Source: Marinobacter sp. AC-23
Lineage (GTDB): Bacteria; Pseudomonadota; Gammaproteobacteria; Pseudomonadales; Oleiphilaceae
Reading direction: 5' to 3'
Assembly (NCBI RefSeq): GCF_001858325.1
Contig: NZ_MBPP01000014.1
Location: 17,929-81,928, forward strand
Length of the DNA: 64,000 bases
The notes beneath the pieces are model-generated. The model was given only the letters and a program-made list of their open reading frames with translations, did no database searches and was not told the origin of the DNA. The number at the start of each line of letters is the position of its first letter. Positions within the stretch are counted from its first letter, which is position 1. The position numbers were made by a program, and so were the translations under genes. Below, piece after piece: positions 37,673 through 47,474 of this stretch.

Positions 37673-39648
37673 ATGACAGCAGTCACTCCCAAACCACTGT
37701 GGCAGCCAAGCCAGGCGCGCATTGACCAGAGCCAAATCAAAGGCTTCATGAATTGGCTTAGCGAGAATAAATCGTTGCACTTCAGTGATTACAATTCCCT
37801 TTGGGAGTGGTCAGTGGAGTCATTGGAGGACTTTTGGGCAGCTTTTTGGGAATTCTATGATATTCGGTCGACCACTCCATACCGAAGCGTCCTGAATAGT
37901 CACCAAATGCCGGGCGCTACGTGGTTCGAAGGTGCTCGACTGAATTTTGCAGAACAGGCTTTTCGTTTTCACCAAGAAGATTCAGATCGCGCGGCCATCA
38001 TCTCTCGGTCGGAATTGCGTCCGACAGAAACCATCTCTTGGGCTGAGATGCGCAGCCAAATCACATCTGTTGCATATACTCTCAGGCAAATGGGGGTTGA
38101 GCCGGGCGACCGGGTTGTTGCCTACCTGCCTAACATTCCTGAAGCGGTGATCGCGTTTTATGCTTGCGCAAGTATCGGTGCAATCTGGTCTAGCTGTTCA
38201 CCAGATATGGGGGTGCGTAGCGTAACAGATCGTTTTCGGCAGATTGACCCAAAAGTCATGCTGGCCGTGGACGGCTACAAGTACGGCGGAAAGGAATTCG
38301 ATCGGCTTGAGGTTCTTAAGAATCTCAAAATCGAACTGCCTACATTGGAAAACGTGATTCTTCTGCCCTATCTCAAGCCAGATGCCCGCCTTGAGAATGC
38401 GACCCTATGGGACGATTTATTGGGCCACGATGTTCCAATGAAATTTGAACATCTGCCTTCGACCACCCTCTGTGGATAGTTTATTCGTCCGGAACGACTG
38501 GGATGCCGAAGCCCATTGTTCACGGCCACGGGGGCGCCTTGCTCGAAGGCGTGCTCGGCCACGGCCTACACCTGGATCTAGGCAATCAAGATCGCTATAT
38601 GTGGTTCTCAACCACTGGTTGGATTATGTGGAATTGCCAGGTCAGCGGCCTTTTGGTTGGGGCGACCATCTGCCTGTTCGATGGTAATCCGGGGTATCCC
38701 GACTTAGGAACACTTTGGCGTTTTGCCGAAGAGGCCGAGGTAACCTTTTTTGGAGCTGGCGCAGCCTATTATCTAAGCTGCCTGAAAGCCGGGCTTGAGC
38801 TCCACAGTATCGCCGACCTCAAGCGAATTCGCTCCATTGGCTCAACTGGCTCTCCATTGCCGGAGCAGGGGTACAAATGGATTAACGGCCAGTTTGATGA
38901 CGTGCTTATTGCGCCCATCAGCGGAGGCACTGACGTCGCTGCATTTTATGTCGGCTCCTGCCCGATCATGCCGCTCTATGAAGGTGAAATGCAATGTCGC
39001 ACCTTAGGCACGGCGGTTTACGCCATGGATGATGACGGTAACATCATAGAAGACGAAGTAGGCGAACTGGTTGTCACCAAACCAATGCCATCCATGCCTC
39101 TGTATTTTTGGGGGGATGTCGATGGACAGCGTTATCACGAAAGCTATTTCGACGTGTTCCCGAAAGTGTGGAGGCATGGAGACTGGGTTCGAATAACACC
39201 CCGCGGTGGCGCAGTCATTTACGGCCGATCAGACACCACGATCAACCGCCAAGGTATTCGAATGGGTACCAGCGAAATATATCGCGTTGTCGAAGAGGCA
39301 CCGGAGGTTGTAGACAGCCTGGTAGTAGACCTGGAATACCTGGGTCGTGACCCCTACATGCCACTGTTTGTGGTGCTGCGGGAAGGCGCAGAGTTAACGA
39401 GCGCGCTTGATCAGCGGATTCGTAGCGCCATACGCACCCACCTCTCAGCCCGACATGTGCCAAACGACATAGTCGAAGTGACCGAGGTTCCTCGCACTTT
39501 AACCGGCAAGAAAATGGAGCTGCCGGTTAAAAAGCTTTTACAGGGGGCTCCACTGGAGAGCGTCGCTAATCCCGACGCGATGGCCAACCCTGACAGCCTT
39601 GTCTATTTTGTTGAGTTTGCGAAACAGCACAAAACTGCAATTGTTTAA
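37673..39648 (+). pseudogene. Acetoacetyl-CoA synthetase, one frameshift
   Basis: The enzyme activates acetoacetate to acetoacetyl-CoA with ATP. The first frame starts MTAVTPKPLWQPSQARIDQS and has MPGATWFEGARLNFAEQAFR, a family mark. It stops at 38479 just before the AMP-binding loop. The sense resumes in another frame as LWIVYSSGTTGMPKPIVHGH, the ANL-family P-loop, then TTGWIMWNCQ, then the C-terminal LTGKKMELPVKKLLQGAPLE with the catalytic Lys. One C added to the CCC run at 38466 restores a protein of about 658 residues, the normal length. It is divergent from dctP and has its own operator copy. Confidence 0.92.
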
Positions 39649-39662
39649 ACAAGGTGTTTCAC

Positions 39663-39698
39663 GGAGCCGCAGGTTCTTGATTTAAAGCCTGCGGCTCC
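39663..39698. terminator. Hairpin between aacS and the LuxR-type gene
   Basis: GGAGCCGCAGG and CCTGCGGCTCC form an 11-base GC-rich stem with a 14-base loop between two convergent genes. T runs are weak on both sides, so it may act by pausing or with Rho. Confidence 0.65.
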
Positions 39699-39715
39699 CT
39701 TAAGTGAGGCGCGTG

Positions 39716-42464
39716 TCAGATAAGCCCGTAACGCCGCGCAATTGCAACAGCTTGAGTGCGGCTGGAAGCGTTCAGCTTGGAGTTTATATTTCGCAGGTGA
39801 GTACGCACCGTGCTATCTGAAACAAACAGTTTTTCTGACATAGCGCTGTTTGAATAACCCTCAGACAACAGCTGCAAAACCCGGGTTTCTTTTCGCGTTA
39901 GAGCGTTAAGTATCAGCTCGCCTGCTTCCGGCAATACGGCTGTCGACAATAGCGCTGACCCAAACGCTTCAATCACGCTTTCGAGATAGCTAACGAAAAC
40001 CGGATCACTCTGATGCCCTGCCTCTCGGAATGTTTGATGATATAGCTTGAGCACAATGCCTGCCGCAGCACCTTCATCCACAAACAAGCGTACGTAACCC
40101 TCGGCGCAGCAGGTTGGCATAATATCGGCCATCACTGCGATTGAGTCTTCAAACCGGTTGCAGCGATACCACGCAATGGCTTTGAACAGTTTTAATTTTA
40201 GTACTCGCCGGTATAAAGAACTGTCTTGCGCTTCAGCTATCTCCATTTCCAGCGGTGAAAGTGCGCCTTGAGCATCGCCAGCTAGCACTTCCCAGCGCAG
40301 GCGTGCCATCTCCATATACTGCAAATCATTGGCAGGCATTCGATGTTTACGAACACGCCGCCAAAGCTGCTCATTGCCAGCTCTGTCAAGCTCCTGCTTT
40401 GCCGCATCTGGCCGACCCTGCGCAAGAAACAGTCGTGAGCGCTCGAGCCTGGCTGTTGCTACTACCCTCGGCAGCTTTCTAATCCTGCCCATGTGTTCCA
40501 GTTCAGTCAGAGCCTGAAACGCCCGATCAACATCTCCACAGTTGAACGCTAACCTCGACAACATAATGTCGCTGATCAACATGTGATCCGGCAATCCAGC
40601 TTCCCGCACCAGTGGGCCGTATACGTGCAATAAGCGGGCGGCCAACTCCAGGTTGTTCGCTTCATAAACTGTATTTGCGTGCAATACACCCGCCCAGGCA
40701 TTACCACTGGTATGACTAAAATCATAAGTCGAGCTGGTAGCACCGACTGCCAGTCGAAAACGCGCAGCGGCTTGCTTCTGCCGCCCCTCCTGGAGATCAA
40801 TCAAACCTTCCAGCGCTTCTGAATACATGGAGTTGAATGAGCTTGAGTGACTAAACTGAGCATCCCTGGCCCCGTCAAGGAGCTGACGAGCCTGGTCATA
40901 GTTGCCCATAACAGAGAACACATTCGCTCTGGAGTTAATCGACACAATGTCCGCAAACGGAGCATAACCAGAGAGCTCTCTCTCCCCTGTACGCTCTAGC
41001 TTACTGGCGTCCTCATAGCGATCCATCATGCCCATCATCAGTGGCTTGAAAGCAGGATATGTGATCTGATCACCGGGCTCTCTGAGGTCTCCAAACTGGT
41101 AGCAGTAAGCTTTCCAAGCGCTTCGTCCGGGCCCCGGGTAAACCCGACAGCCCACATATAAATCATTTCGAGAAGCTCATATTTTTTGAGCTGCTCTGCC
41201 GGAAGTTCGCCCAGCCAGCGTGCAAGAAGTTTCATTCGCCCCTGCGATAACAACCGCTCGGCATGCGCTTCCAACAAGGTCATTGCGCGACCGAACGCCT
41301 CCCCTCGATAGCATGATCGATCGCCGGAACGAAGCGCCCGGAATATTCGTACCAGTTTGATGCCGCCAAGTGCAGGTCGGCTACCGCTTCAGGGTACCTT
41401 GCGTACAATACGGAGCGTAAAAATTCTGCGAATAAGCTGTGATAGCGGTAAGTAAGTTGCTCGTGTTCGATAGGCGCAAGAAAGGCGCTACGGGTATCAA
41501 GGTGGCGCAACATTGCATCGCTATCACAACCCGGCACAAGAGCATTACACAGAGATGGCGTAAGATGGCGAAGAATACTCGTACGCAACAAAAAAGACTT
41601 AACTTCTTCAGGCTGCTGATCAAGCACGTCGTGAGCAAGATAGTCTGCGACAGCATCATTTTCACCAGAAAAACGCTGGATGAATGACTGTGGGCTCGCA
41701 TTACCTTCAAGTGCCAACGAAGCCAGCCAAAGTGCGGTTGCCCAACCTTCCGAGCGATTGTGAACGCGGATGAGGTCATCGTGAGATAGTTCCAATTGGC
41801 GCCTGTTCACCAGAAACTCGGTAGTCTCCTCGACCGAGAAGCGCAATTCAGAAACATCAATTTCTAACAGTTGGCCACGCGCTCTCAGGCGCCCGAGGCC
41901 TAAATCGGGCAAGTGTCTGGAACCTACAATTATTTGACCGTGTGCCGGCAAGTGCTCGACTATTTCTCGAATAAGCCCAAGAACAGACTGCTCGTGAATT
42001 TTCTCAAAATCATCAATGAACAGAGCAAAAGCCGATCGGTTTTCTGACAACCGAACAACTATATTAAAGGCCGCCTCACTGGCGGTTTGGCTCTCAATGG
42101 CCTCTTCATTTGTTGTGTGGGCTTCACCTTCCGTCAACCGAGAGACTGAAGCGTTGAGGCAAAACAAAAACCGTGAGACGTCGTTATCGGCATCATCAAT
42201 AGTGAGCCACGCCGTGGCAATGCCAGAGCTATTCATCCGAGACATGCTCTGGGTCATTGCAGTGGTTTTGCCAAACCCGGCCGACGCGCGAACAACGATC
42301 AACTTAGCCGCAGAGGCAGACAATATCTTCTGGCACAGCTCAGTACGCTGAACTTGGGCAGCTCTGGACGCAGGTGGGTTGAGTTTACTCACCATGAGAA
42401 CACGCCTGGGCGTATGAGAAACAGGCATAGCGCTTAACGGCTCCGGAGTTAAATCAAATACCAT
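39716..42464 (-). pseudogene. MalT-like LuxR-family ATP-dependent regulator, two frameshifts
   Basis: Three frames join to one protein of about 916 residues, the size of STAND-type LuxR regulators. The first (from 42464) contains the P-loop RASAGFGKTTAM near residue 60 and LTYRYHSLFAEFLRSVLY. Near 41301 it passes to a frame reading EAFGRAMTLLEAHAERLL. Near 41043 it passes to a third, starting PLMMGMMDRYEDASKLE, which carries the TPR-like region and the LuxR helix-turn-helix LNALTRKETRVLQLLSEGYS with STVRTHLRNINSKLNASS at the end. Each break is repaired by one base in a G or C run. It sits between aacS and dctQM and is the likely reader of the TCGTC-N6-GACGA operators. Confidence 0.88.
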
Positions 42465-42590
42465 CTACTCACTCAATGGAAATTTTGAGCGCTGCAGTTT
42501 TGTTGTTGTCGCCTGGATAGCAGCGCAAAAGCCTATCACAAAATGCTGAGCCCCCAGAATATTCCCTGTCGTACGACCTTAGTTTTCGAA

Positions 42591-42611
42591 TTCGTCGGTT
42601 ACGACGATGTT
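42591..42611 (+). promoter_or_regulatory. Catabolic-island operator, copy 3 (luxR-dctQ gap)
   Basis: Third copy of the TCGTC-N6-GACGA palindrome, with TTCGTCG and GACGATGT identical to copy 2. It lies 127 bases upstream of the regulator gene and 135 bases upstream of dctQ. A short related palindrome GTCGTACGAC lies at 42568. Confidence 0.75.
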
Positions 42612-42746
42612 GCACTGTCCTGCCACGCTTATTCTTCAATGTACCTATTGTCGGCAAGGCAATGATCACCTTGCCGCAATCGATGCTGACGCACACAGAC
42701 TCAATAAAAACAAGCCGGCCCTTTGAGGGTCGAAGTGGGGACAGGC

Positions 42747-43301
42747 ATGTACGGTACAGGTCGTTTTTTGTCTATGGTCACGAATTTGATGACCGTAATC
42801 GGTGGACTGGCAATCGCCTTGATGATGCTGCATATCACTCTGGACATTGCTAGCCGCTATCTTTTTAACTCGCCCATTCCGGGCACCATCTCAATTGTTT
42901 CCTATTACTACATGGTTATTGCGGTATTCATTCCTCTGGCATTCGCTGAACAGAAAAACGCGCACATTTCAGTAGAAGTGGTCACCGCCCGGCTCCCTAT
43001 GTGGATGCAGCGGAATCTGGAGCGCCTGTCCTTCCTTTTGTCGACAACTGTTTTTTCGCTGCTAACTGTTCGCACGTGGGAAGAAGCGGAAAAAAAGCGA
43101 AGCTTTGGCGCTTCCGTCATACAAGGCAGCGATGCGATTCCTATCTGGATCACCTATTACGTACTGCCCCTTGGTTGCGGGCTCATGTCGCTGGTGGTTT
43201 TTTACAAATTAATGAGTTCCTGCCTGGGAACAAAATCAGGACTGGACACTTCTACGGCACAAGTGGATGACCTAGACGCTAACGACGGGATGGGAAAATA
43301 A
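42747..43301 (+). CDS. dctQ: TRAP transporter small membrane subunit DctQ
   Basis: A four-helix protein of 184 residues from the start at 42747 (MYGTGRFLSMVTNLMTVIGG), which has a GGGGA ribosome site; an upstream TTG would add eight residues. Family marks are LHITLDIASRYLFNSPIPGT in helix 1-2 and FIPLAFAEQKNAHISVEVVT. DctQ joins DctM in the membrane to take up organic acids with Na+ using the DctP binding protein. dctM starts two bases after the stop. Confidence 0.93.
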   Translation: MYGTGRFLSMVTNLMTVIGGLAIALMMLHITLDIASRYLFNSPIPGTISIVSYYYMVIAVFIPLAFAEQKNAHISVEVVTARLPMWMQRNLERLSFLLSTTVFSLLTVRTWEEAEKKRSFGASVIQGSDAIPIWITYYVLPLGCGLMSLVVFYKLMSSCLGTKSGLDTSTAQVDDLDANDGMGK

Positions 43302-43303
43302 TA

Positions 43304-44608
43304 ATGTCAGACGTACAGATTGGCCTATCCGCGCTCGGGATTCTGGTTGCACTTCTTGCCTTACGAGTGCCTATTGGAGTGGCTTTAATAGGCGTTTCCT
43401 TCGGCGGCCTCTGGTACATGATGGGGTGGAACGTCGCATGGGGCGCCCTTGGTATTATTCCTTACCAGTTCGCCTCGAACTGGGTGTTGAGCTCCGTGCC
43501 GATGTTTTTACTGCTGGGTTTTGTTTGCTATCACACCCAGCTCACACAGGGGATGTTTCGGGCTGCCCGAATGTGGTTATCTGGCGTACCGGGCGGGCTG
43601 GCAATTGCTGCAGTATTTGGATCTGCAGGTTTCGCCGCGGTTTCCGGGTCGTCTGTCGCTTGCTCCGCGGCTATGGGCAGGATCGCCGTTCCGGAAATGA
43701 TTCGCCACCGTTACCACCCGGAACTGGCCACAGGAACGGTTGCAGTAGCGGGTACGATTGGTGCGCTGATCCCCCCCTCAATAATAATGATTCTCTATGG
43801 AATCATCGCGCAACAGTCCATTACCGGGCTCTTCCTTGGCGGTATCAGTGCGGGCATTCTGACCGCTATCGGCTATATCGCAGTGATTCTGATACGGGTG
43901 AAACTGAACCCTTCGCTGGCGCCAGACACCAAAGAAATCATCCCTACCGTAGAGAAAATTCGCGCACTGAAGGACACCTGGCCGGTACTACTGATTATGA
44001 TTGGCATATTCAGCGGGTTGTTCGGCGGCATTTTCACTGCAACTGAGGCAGGCGCAGTTGGAGCATTTCTTTCGTTGGTGGTCGCAGCACTTAAGCGCAG
44101 CCTCAACTGGACGCGCTTCCGTAACGCCATTCTCGAGACACTGATGACAACCGGCGCTCTTATCATCATCGCAGTTGGCGCTAGCCTGCTTACCCGCTTT
44201 CTGGCGCTATCCGGGGCGGGGGATTATTTGTCCGAGCTGATAATCAGCCTGAACTCGGGCCATTTCATGCTGATGCTGGCAATCGTGCTGATCTATGTGT
44301 TTCTGGGGATGTTCCTTGAACCCATCGGAGCCATGTTGCTGACCTTGCCTATCATATTGCCAATCGTAGACAGCGCGGGACTGAGCCTGCTTTGGTTTGG
44401 TGTCGTACTTACCAAGCTGTTAGAGATCGGCATGATAACGCCGCCAATCGGAATGAATGTGTTTGTAATTAAAAGCGTTGTAGGCAACCTAGCTTCCACC
44501 TCCGCTATTTTTCGAGGCATATTCTGGTTCCTGGTCATGGACTTTCTGATTCTGATATTCCTGATCGCCGTTCCTGACTTTATTCTATATCTTCCGTCTC
44601 TGGAGTGA
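43304..44608 (+). CDS. dctM: TRAP transporter large membrane subunit DctM
   Basis: A 434-residue, about 12-helix protein forming the transport channel of the TRAP system. Typical segments are GGLAIAAVFGSAGFAAVSGS, AVAGTIGALIPPSIIMILYG, FTATEAGAVGAFLSLVV and MFLEPIGAMLLTLPIILPIV. It lies directly after dctQ. The binding-protein gene dctP lies on the far side of aacS, which is an unusual split. A carboxyltransferase fragment follows five bases after the stop. Confidence 0.96.
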   Translation: MSDVQIGLSALGILVALLALRVPIGVALIGVSFGGLWYMMGWNVAWGALGIIPYQFASNWVLSSVPMFLLLGFVCYHTQLTQGMFRAARMWLSGVPGGLAIAAVFGSAGFAAVSGSSVACSAAMGRIAVPEMIRHRYHPELATGTVAVAGTIGALIPPSIIMILYGIIAQQSITGLFLGGISAGILTAIGYIAVILIRVKLNPSLAPDTKEIIPTVEKIRALKDTWPVLLIMIGIFSGLFGGIFTATEAGAVGAFLSLVVAALKRSLNWTRFRNAILETLMTTGALIIIAVGASLLTRFLALSGAGDYLSELIISLNSGHFMLMLAIVLIYVFLGMFLEPIGAMLLTLPIILPIVDSAGLSLLWFGVVLTKLLEIGMITPPIGMNVFVIKSVVGNLASTSAIFRGIFWFLVMDFLILIFLIAVPDFILYLPSLE

Positions 44609-44613
44609 GCTTT

Positions 44614-44778
44614 ATGAGATGCTTCCAAGCCAGGATCACAGATGATCTGCCGAATGACAGCTTGGCCAAGTACTATGAGCAGGGCAAGGCCCTGAGCATG
44701 GCGGTATCTCTGGAAACTGATGCAGTAATAGACCCCTCCGAAACACGTAACTGGATTGCCAGGGGCCTGCGTCCGTAA
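44614..44778 (+). pseudogene. Remnant of an acyl-CoA carboxylase carboxyltransferase subunit (C-terminal 54 residues)
   Basis: A short frame encodes 54 residues starting MRCFQARITDDLPNDSLAKY and ending DAVIDPSETRNWIARGLRP. The segment KALSMAVSLETDAVIDPSET resembles the last part of biotin-dependent carboxyltransferases, which read xxDDVIDPxxTR(R)W near their C-terminus. The other roughly 450 residues are absent; dctM lies directly upstream. It probably marks an old deletion or recombination joint. It retains a start and a GGAG site, so a peptide could be made. The family call is by eye and uncertain. Confidence 0.55.
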
Positions 44779-44863
44779 AAAAACCAGGGCCAAGAGACGG
44801 CCAGCGCCGGCCGATGATCGACGCCTGGTAGACGCATTATTCTGAAGGATAGGGAAAGCTGCG

Positions 44864-45352
44864 ATGACAGAATTACAAAAAACGCCTGATCAAGAGCCCT
44901 GTGCTGACAAGGCATTCAGGTATTTCATGCAGGTTCGGTACGGTGAATGTGATGCTCAAAAAGTGGTTTTTAACGCCCGCTATGGGGACTATATAGACCT
45001 CGCTGTCACTGAGTTTTTGCATCACCTGGGAGCAGACGATACTTCTATCGATACAGCATTCGATTATCAGGTGGTCAAGCTGACCATTGAATGGAAGGCT
45101 CCTGCCCGTTATCGCGACAAGCTGGAAATATCAGTCAGCACAAGCCACCTGGGCAACACCTCTTTTGCCCTGACCACGGACATCCGTAACGCGGTCACAG
45201 GACAGTTTTTGGCTACAGGCGAAATGATTGGCGTGGCTGTGCACCCCGAGACCCTCGAAAAGGTTTCCATTCCCGAATCCATAAAGCACGCCATGAAAAA
45301 CGACGGGCAAGGTCAGTTTATTGATCATGCGGGGCTTTACACAGCCCCATAG
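44864..45352 (+). CDS. Acyl-CoA thioesterase (4HBT hot-dog family)
   Basis: A 162-residue hot-dog fold protein. The segment QVRYGECDAQKVVFNARYGD near residues 23-42 contains the conserved Asp of 4-hydroxybenzoyl-CoA thioesterase-like enzymes (xxDxxGxVxxxxY). FEWKAPA-type strand DYQVVKLTIEWKAPARYRDK and SHLGNTSFALTTDI complete the fold. It closes the catabolic island downstream of dctM and is expected to hydrolyse a short acyl-CoA in the cytoplasm. A GAAGGATAGGG ribosome site precedes the ATG. Confidence 0.88.
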   Translation: MTELQKTPDQEPCADKAFRYFMQVRYGECDAQKVVFNARYGDYIDLAVTEFLHHLGADDTSIDTAFDYQVVKLTIEWKAPARYRDKLEISVSTSHLGNTSFALTTDIRNAVTGQFLATGEMIGVAVHPETLEKVSIPESIKHAMKNDGQGQFIDHAGLYTAP

Positions 45353-45376
45353 GTCAACCGACCTCAAATACTGGAA

Positions 45377-45940
45377 TCAAAACGCCCAAACCATGGCCAT
45401 CAGTACACCCCAAGCCAATAGCGACGCCGCCATGACGGTGTAGGTGGCCGACATAGTGACCACATCATCCGGGCTGCGATGGCACAGGGATCTCAGGCCC
45501 TGATACACAAGGGTGCAGGAAAGCCCCATCGCAACCAAAACGGCTATCACACTAACAATCACTGCTGGCACCAGCAGAGCCAGTGAGGACAACCAAAGCG
45601 GCAAAGGCGCAATCGCCGCAAGCAAATAGGCGTTGTTATAGCTGATCTCCAGCTTATGGCTTTCTACCACGCCATGAATCAGCCAGCCCATCACAAAGAA
45701 CGTCAACAGTTCTGCCAGGAAAAGAATGGTGGTAATAAAGCGCCATTCCTTGCCACCAAACCCGGCAATAAAATCATCGCCATAATGGGTTCCAGCGTAG
45801 TAAAGCAGCACCGGCGGCAAAAGCGACATGGGCACCACAACGAACCATGCAAGCATTGGTATGGATAACTGCCTTTGCTGAAGTTCTCCCCAGCCCCCAT
45901 TGCTGGAAAACGGAAGTTTAAGCAAGCTTGAAACGTTCAT
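45377..45940 (-). CDS. Yip1-family membrane protein
   Basis: A 187-residue protein with five hydrophobic segments and a soluble N-terminus of about 30 residues. The pattern FFVMGWLIHGVVESHKLEIS, then YNNAYLLAAIAPLPLWLSSL fits bacterial Yip1-domain (PF04893-type) proteins, which have no established role. It is convergent with the thioesterase gene, with 24 bases between stops, and divergent from nnrS. Confidence 0.75.
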   Translation of the reverse strand: MNVSSLLKLPFSSNGGWGELQQRQLSIPMLAWFVVVPMSLLPPVLLYYAGTHYGDDFIAGFGGKEWRFITTILFLAELLTFFVMGWLIHGVVESHKLEISYNNAYLLAAIAPLPLWLSSLALLVPAVIVSVIAVLVAMGLSCTLVYQGLRSLCHRSPDDVVTMSATYTVMAASLLAWGVLMAMVWAF

Positions 45941-46058
45941 GGCGGGTCTCCCTGCTCCCGGGTGGAGGCGTTTGCCTCTTAGGACAGCGTCTGTAATATT
46001 ATGATGACTCTTAACTACTCTTTTTAGGCGCCTTTCGCCAAACCGTCAATCAACCGGG

Positions 46059-47217
46059 ATGATCTTGAACAACTCAAGCACCAAGCGTAAGCAGAAGCCC
46101 CAGGCTTTCTGGCTGTTTTTCCCGGCAGCAAGCATGCTGGCAGCTCTTACCGTGCCTCTGTCTGTCTGGGCTGTGTGGTCGGGCACCGGCTGGCCTGCGG
46201 GGCTGCTTGGCGCTGGGCATGGCCACGAGCTGATATTCGGCTTTGCACTGGCTCTGGTTGCCGGCTACACCCTTGGACCACAGCCTATTGCCGTGCTCTA
46301 TCCGCTTTTCGGCTTGTGGTTGGCGGCAAGGCTGAGCTGGATCCTGCTACCAGAGAGCCTTCTGGCACATATTCTGGGGCCAGCGTTTGCTCTGCTGCTT
46401 GCCTGGCATGTGGTGCCTCGCTTCAACGCCGCAAAAAAATGGCGAAATAAAATGGTAGGTCCACTCATTCTGGTGCTCTGCCTGCTTGCGGTCTTTTTTT
46501 GGCTCTCAACCGCGCTGGATTTGCCACGCACATCGCGGGTGCCCAGCCCATTCACACTCATGCATTCCGCCATTGCCGGGCTCCTACTGCTAATGACCTT
46601 TATGGGCGGACGGCTCATTGCGCCTGCGGTTGCGGGCACCCTGGAAAAGAAAGGTATACCCCTGGAAGCCCGTGTTCAGCCCCGAATAGAGGCTTATTGA
46701 TCGTTGTGCTGGGGTGTTCCATTTTTTTCATGGCGCTTCCCGTAGCGAATAAACTAACTGGCAGCCTGTTGATAATAGCCTCTGGGCTTATCGCCATACG
46801 CACCTTGCGCTGGAAGCTATGGCTGTGCCCAGAGCGGCCAGATTTGCTGGTTTTGGCCGTGGGTTATATTTGGCTTGCCATGGGTGCGCTGGCAACTGGG
46901 CTGGCGTTGCTCCAGGGTAAATTACCCGCCCCTGCCCTGCACCTGATCACCATAGGAGCGCTAGGAACCTGTCGGCCAGCGTAATGCTGCGCCTGGCCTG
47001 GCAAAGAAGCCATCGCAAGCCACCGCCGGCTGGGGAAATCATCCCGATTGCTACCCTCCTGGCTATCGCCGCCATTAGCCGATTTATGGCAGGCGCTTCG
47101 CCCTTCAGCGCGCCCATTCTGCTATGGCTTTCGGCCAGCTCATGGGTTCTGGCCTATCTGTGGGTAACCGTAAGGCTCCTCATTCTCTCCAGGCATGCGA
47201 AAAACCGCAGGAAATGA
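46059..47217 (+). pseudogene. nnrS: NnrS-family haem/copper membrane protein, two frameshifts
   Basis: NnrS is a multi-helix membrane protein that protects against NO stress. Three frames join to about 386 residues. The first (from 46059) has GLLGAGHGHELIFGFALALV and GRLIAPAVAGTLEKKGIPLE with RVQPRIEA, close to the family consensus. Near 46694 it passes to LLIVVLGCSIFFMALPVANK, with RPDLLVLAVGYIWLAMGALA and LHLITIGALGT. Near 46968 the last frame gives SASVMLRLAWQRSHRKP to the stop at 47217. Adding one T and one C restores the frame. A complete second nnrS lies at 51943. Confidence 0.87.
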
Positions 47218-47365
47218 ATGGCTACCTCTCCTGCGCCAACCACAAGAACGATTACCTATTTGGGAATATCCCCACTGCATCTTATTGAATATTAACGGTT
47301 TAAAATCCCAGGCATTATCCAGTCACTAAGATCTGTCACCGCTCCCTATCTGCACAACCTTTACC

Positions 47366-47379
47366 TTGATAAATATCAT
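47366..47379 (+). promoter_or_regulatory. FNR/ANR-type box upstream of the second narK
   Basis: TTGATAAATATCAT matches TTGAT-N4-ATCAA at nine of ten half-site positions, 95 bases upstream of the narK start at 47475. It is one of the best boxes in the window. Confidence 0.8.
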
Positions 47380-47474
47380 GAATGAACACGTGCCTCACTT
47401 TGCACAATGGTATCAAGAAGCCCGGAACTCGCGACCAATGCGGCACAGGGCAAGCAAACCAAGGGAGCATTGTT

